A stretch of DNA of 7,885 bases, from positions 1 through 7,885 of the forward strand of contig CAIJTL010001318.1 in assembly GCA_903823545.1 (NCBI GenBank), read 5' to 3'. This document shows, in pieces, positions 6,886 through 7,885 of this stretch. Position 1 is the stretch's first letter, and each line of letters starts with the position of its first letter. The stretch is from an uncultured Planctomycetaceae bacterium. Lineage in GTDB: Bacteria > Planctomycetota > Planctomycetia > Planctomycetales > Planctomycetaceae. The notes beneath the pieces were generated by a model. It saw only the letters and a list, made by a program, of their open reading frames with translations. It had not been told where the DNA came from and searched no databases. Both the position numbers and the translations under genes were made by a program.

Positions 6886-6914
6886 AAAAAATCGGGGAGG
6901 CTGACGCCACCCCG
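6886..6914 (-). terminator. terminator-like hairpin on the minus strand just upstream of mscS
   Basis: CGGGG (6893-6897) pairs with CCCCG (6910-6914). Inside it, GGC (6899-6901) pairs with GCC (6906-6908) across one A-A mismatch, leaving the loop TGAC. On the minus strand the stem is followed by A and then six T (plus A6886-A6891), the form of an intrinsic terminator. No minus-strand gene ends here: the next gene to the right, mscS, reads in the plus direction. It would therefore stop antisense transcription coming out of mscS. Alternatively, on the plus strand it may only be a leader hairpin 40 bases before the mscS ribosome binding site. Confidence 0.55.
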
Positions 6915-6964
6915 CTCGCCGAAAGGCACCAGTTTTACGATCGAACGGAGTCGAAGGAGTTGCG

Positions 6965-7885
6965 ATGGATTCGCTAGCACTGCTTGCAGAACAGACGGAG
7001 GCGGCTGGAACCGCTCTCTCCAAATTTTCCTGGGATTGGCAAACCCTGTTCAAGCACGCTGAGGTTTATACGCCCCGCGTCGTCGGTGCCCTGGTCTTGC
7101 TCGTAGGGGCTTGGATACTGGCGGGCTGGATCAGTCGGCTGACTTATCGCAGTCTCAAGCTGGCCAAAATCGACGAGACGCTTTCTCGCTTTATGACCAA
7201 GTTCACTTGGTGGAGCGTGTTGGTGCTCGGCGTCGTCGCATGTTTGGCCTGTTTCAAGGTCGAGACAACGAGCTTCGCCGCTGCGATCGGTGCCGTCGGC
7301 TTTGCGATTGGCTTGGCCTTTCAAGGGGCACTCGGCAACTTCGCAGCGGGGATCATGCTGTTGATCTTTCGCCCTTACAAAGTGGGTGACGTCATCGTTG
7401 TCGGCGGACAGACGGGAACGGTCGATGAGATTGATCTCTTCTCAACGACGCTCGACACGCCTGACAACCGCCGCATTCTGATTCCGAACGCCTCCATCTT
7501 CGGTAGCACGATTGAGAACACGTCGTTCCACCGTGCGCGCCGAGTCGACATCTTGGTCGGCGTCGGATACGCAGCGGACATTGACCGGACTTATGAAGTA
7601 TTGATGCGGGCTGCTTGTGCGATCCCCGGCATTGTGGAAACACCGGTTCCCGAAGTGGTGCTCGTCGAACTGGCCAACTCGTCCGTGAATTGGTCGGTGC
7701 GAGTTTGGGCGCAGTCGGCAGAGTTTGGACTGCTGAAGCAGCGCACGATTCGAGCCATCAAGCTCGCGTTGGATCAAGCGGCGATCGAGATTCCGTTCCC
7801 GCAAATGGATATCAATCTGCGAAACGGGACGATCGTCAGTGTTTCGCAACCGGTCGATCAACCCACGATCACTTCCCGAAAAGCG
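6965..7885 (+). CDS. mscS: small-conductance mechanosensitive channel MscS (3' end beyond window)
   Basis: There are 307 residues open to the window edge, already slightly longer than E. coli MscS (286). Family knowledge: MscS is a heptameric inner-membrane channel that opens under membrane tension to release osmolytes on hypo-osmotic shock. Predicted segments are TM1 about 36-57, TM2 about 80-97 and the pore helix TM3 about 102-134, with the glycine/alanine-patterned GAVGFAIGLAFQGALG (109-124). This is followed by FRPYKVGD (135-142), the beta domain with GTVDEI and ILIPNASIFG (171-180), and the C-terminal alpha/beta domain ending FPQMDINLR (278-286). Compared with E. coli, the pore-lining Leu105 position is Phe113, while Leu109 is kept as Leu117. 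The QG (120-121) and AAG (127-129) hinge glycines are kept. AAGGAG (6954-6959) five bases before the ATG is a strong ribosome binding site. It is a simple three-helix member without the large periplasmic domain of MscK types. Confidence 0.96.
   Translation, partial: MDSLALLAEQTEAAGTALSKFSWDWQTLFKHAEVYTPRVVGALVLLVGAWILAGWISRLTYRSLKLAKIDETLSRFMTKFTWWSVLVLGVVACLACFKVETTSFAAAIGAVGFAIGLAFQGALGNFAAGIMLLIFRPYKVGDVIVVGGQTGTVDEIDLFSTTLDTPDNRRILIPNASIFGSTIENTSFHRARRVDILVGVGYAADIDRTYEVLMRAACAIPGIVETPVPEVVLVELANSSVNWSVRVWAQSAEFGLLKQRTIRAIKLALDQAAIEIPFPQMDINLRNGTIVSVSQPVDQPTITSRKA

Larger units (their letters stand above)
6035..6964. other. 930 bp intergenic region without a convincing gene; several hairpins
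   Basis: Two overlapping reading frames exist here (plus 6415-6852, 145 codons; minus 6382-7053, 223 codons). Their products are rich in Arg, Pro, Ser, His, Trp and Cys with no recognisable domain. Neither has a good ribosome binding site in my reading, and the minus one overlaps the mscS start. I see no tRNA, tmRNA, RNase P or insertion-sequence signature. What can be seen is stem-loops at 6258-6274 (GGCGC/GCGCC), 6283-6310, 6471-6492, 6893-6914 and 6918-6927 (GCC-GAAA-GGC, a GNRA-type tetraloop). The two ends must also hold the promoters of the Cys-rich gene (minus) and mscS (plus), but no clear -35/-10 pair stands out. It may hold a structured RNA, a decayed gene or simple spacer. Confidence 0.55.

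Noticed and set aside
6382..7053. Minus-strand frame of 223 codons
   Set aside because: It overlaps the mscS start, its composition (Arg, Pro, Ser, His, Trp, Cys) is typical of a shadow frame, and a terminator-like hairpin lies inside it. I see no domain.

Overview
The window looks like a chromosomal segment from a Gram-negative-type bacterium, most probably a planctomycete. This is inferred from three things: lipid A genes, a stand-alone DUF58 gene of the kind planctomycetes carry in large numbers, and a secreted protein very rich in cysteine that combines GCxxxC-type repeats with HEAT-like repeats. No rRNA or other taxonomic marker is present, so the phylum is an inference. There are six protein genes. 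The first and last run off the window edges. I see no tRNA, rRNA, CRISPR array or insertion sequence.

Left part (1-1473, minus strand): lpxD followed 53 bp later by the 5' part of lpxI. Both act in the early steps of lipid A synthesis and are probably one operon reading leftward. A 196 bp divergent region (1474-1669), with a perfect 8 bp hairpin, separates lpxD from the plus-strand genes.

Middle (1670-4666, plus strand): a DUF58 protein with an intact DxSxS metal-site motif, then after 49 bp a complete mutL of the endonuclease-active type. The pair is bounded by divergent lpxD on one side and a strong 12 bp-stem terminator on the other. It therefore appears to be a closed two-gene unit without the usual MoxR ATPase or membrane vWA partners of DUF58.

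Right-middle (4697-6034, minus strand): a 445-residue secreted protein with about 68 cysteines. It has a signal peptide, a CC-pair region, five spaced CGNNG-anchored repeats, a three-unit HEAT-like domain, a second cysteine cluster, a Pro/Ala linker and a short basic tail. This is the most unusual gene in the window and could belong to the cell envelope. It converges on mutL and shares its terminator.

Right (6035-7885): a 930 bp stretch without a convincing gene, holding several hairpins and a minus-strand terminator-like element close to the next gene. It is followed by a typical three-helix MscS mechanosensitive channel with a strong ribosome binding site, which continues beyond the window.
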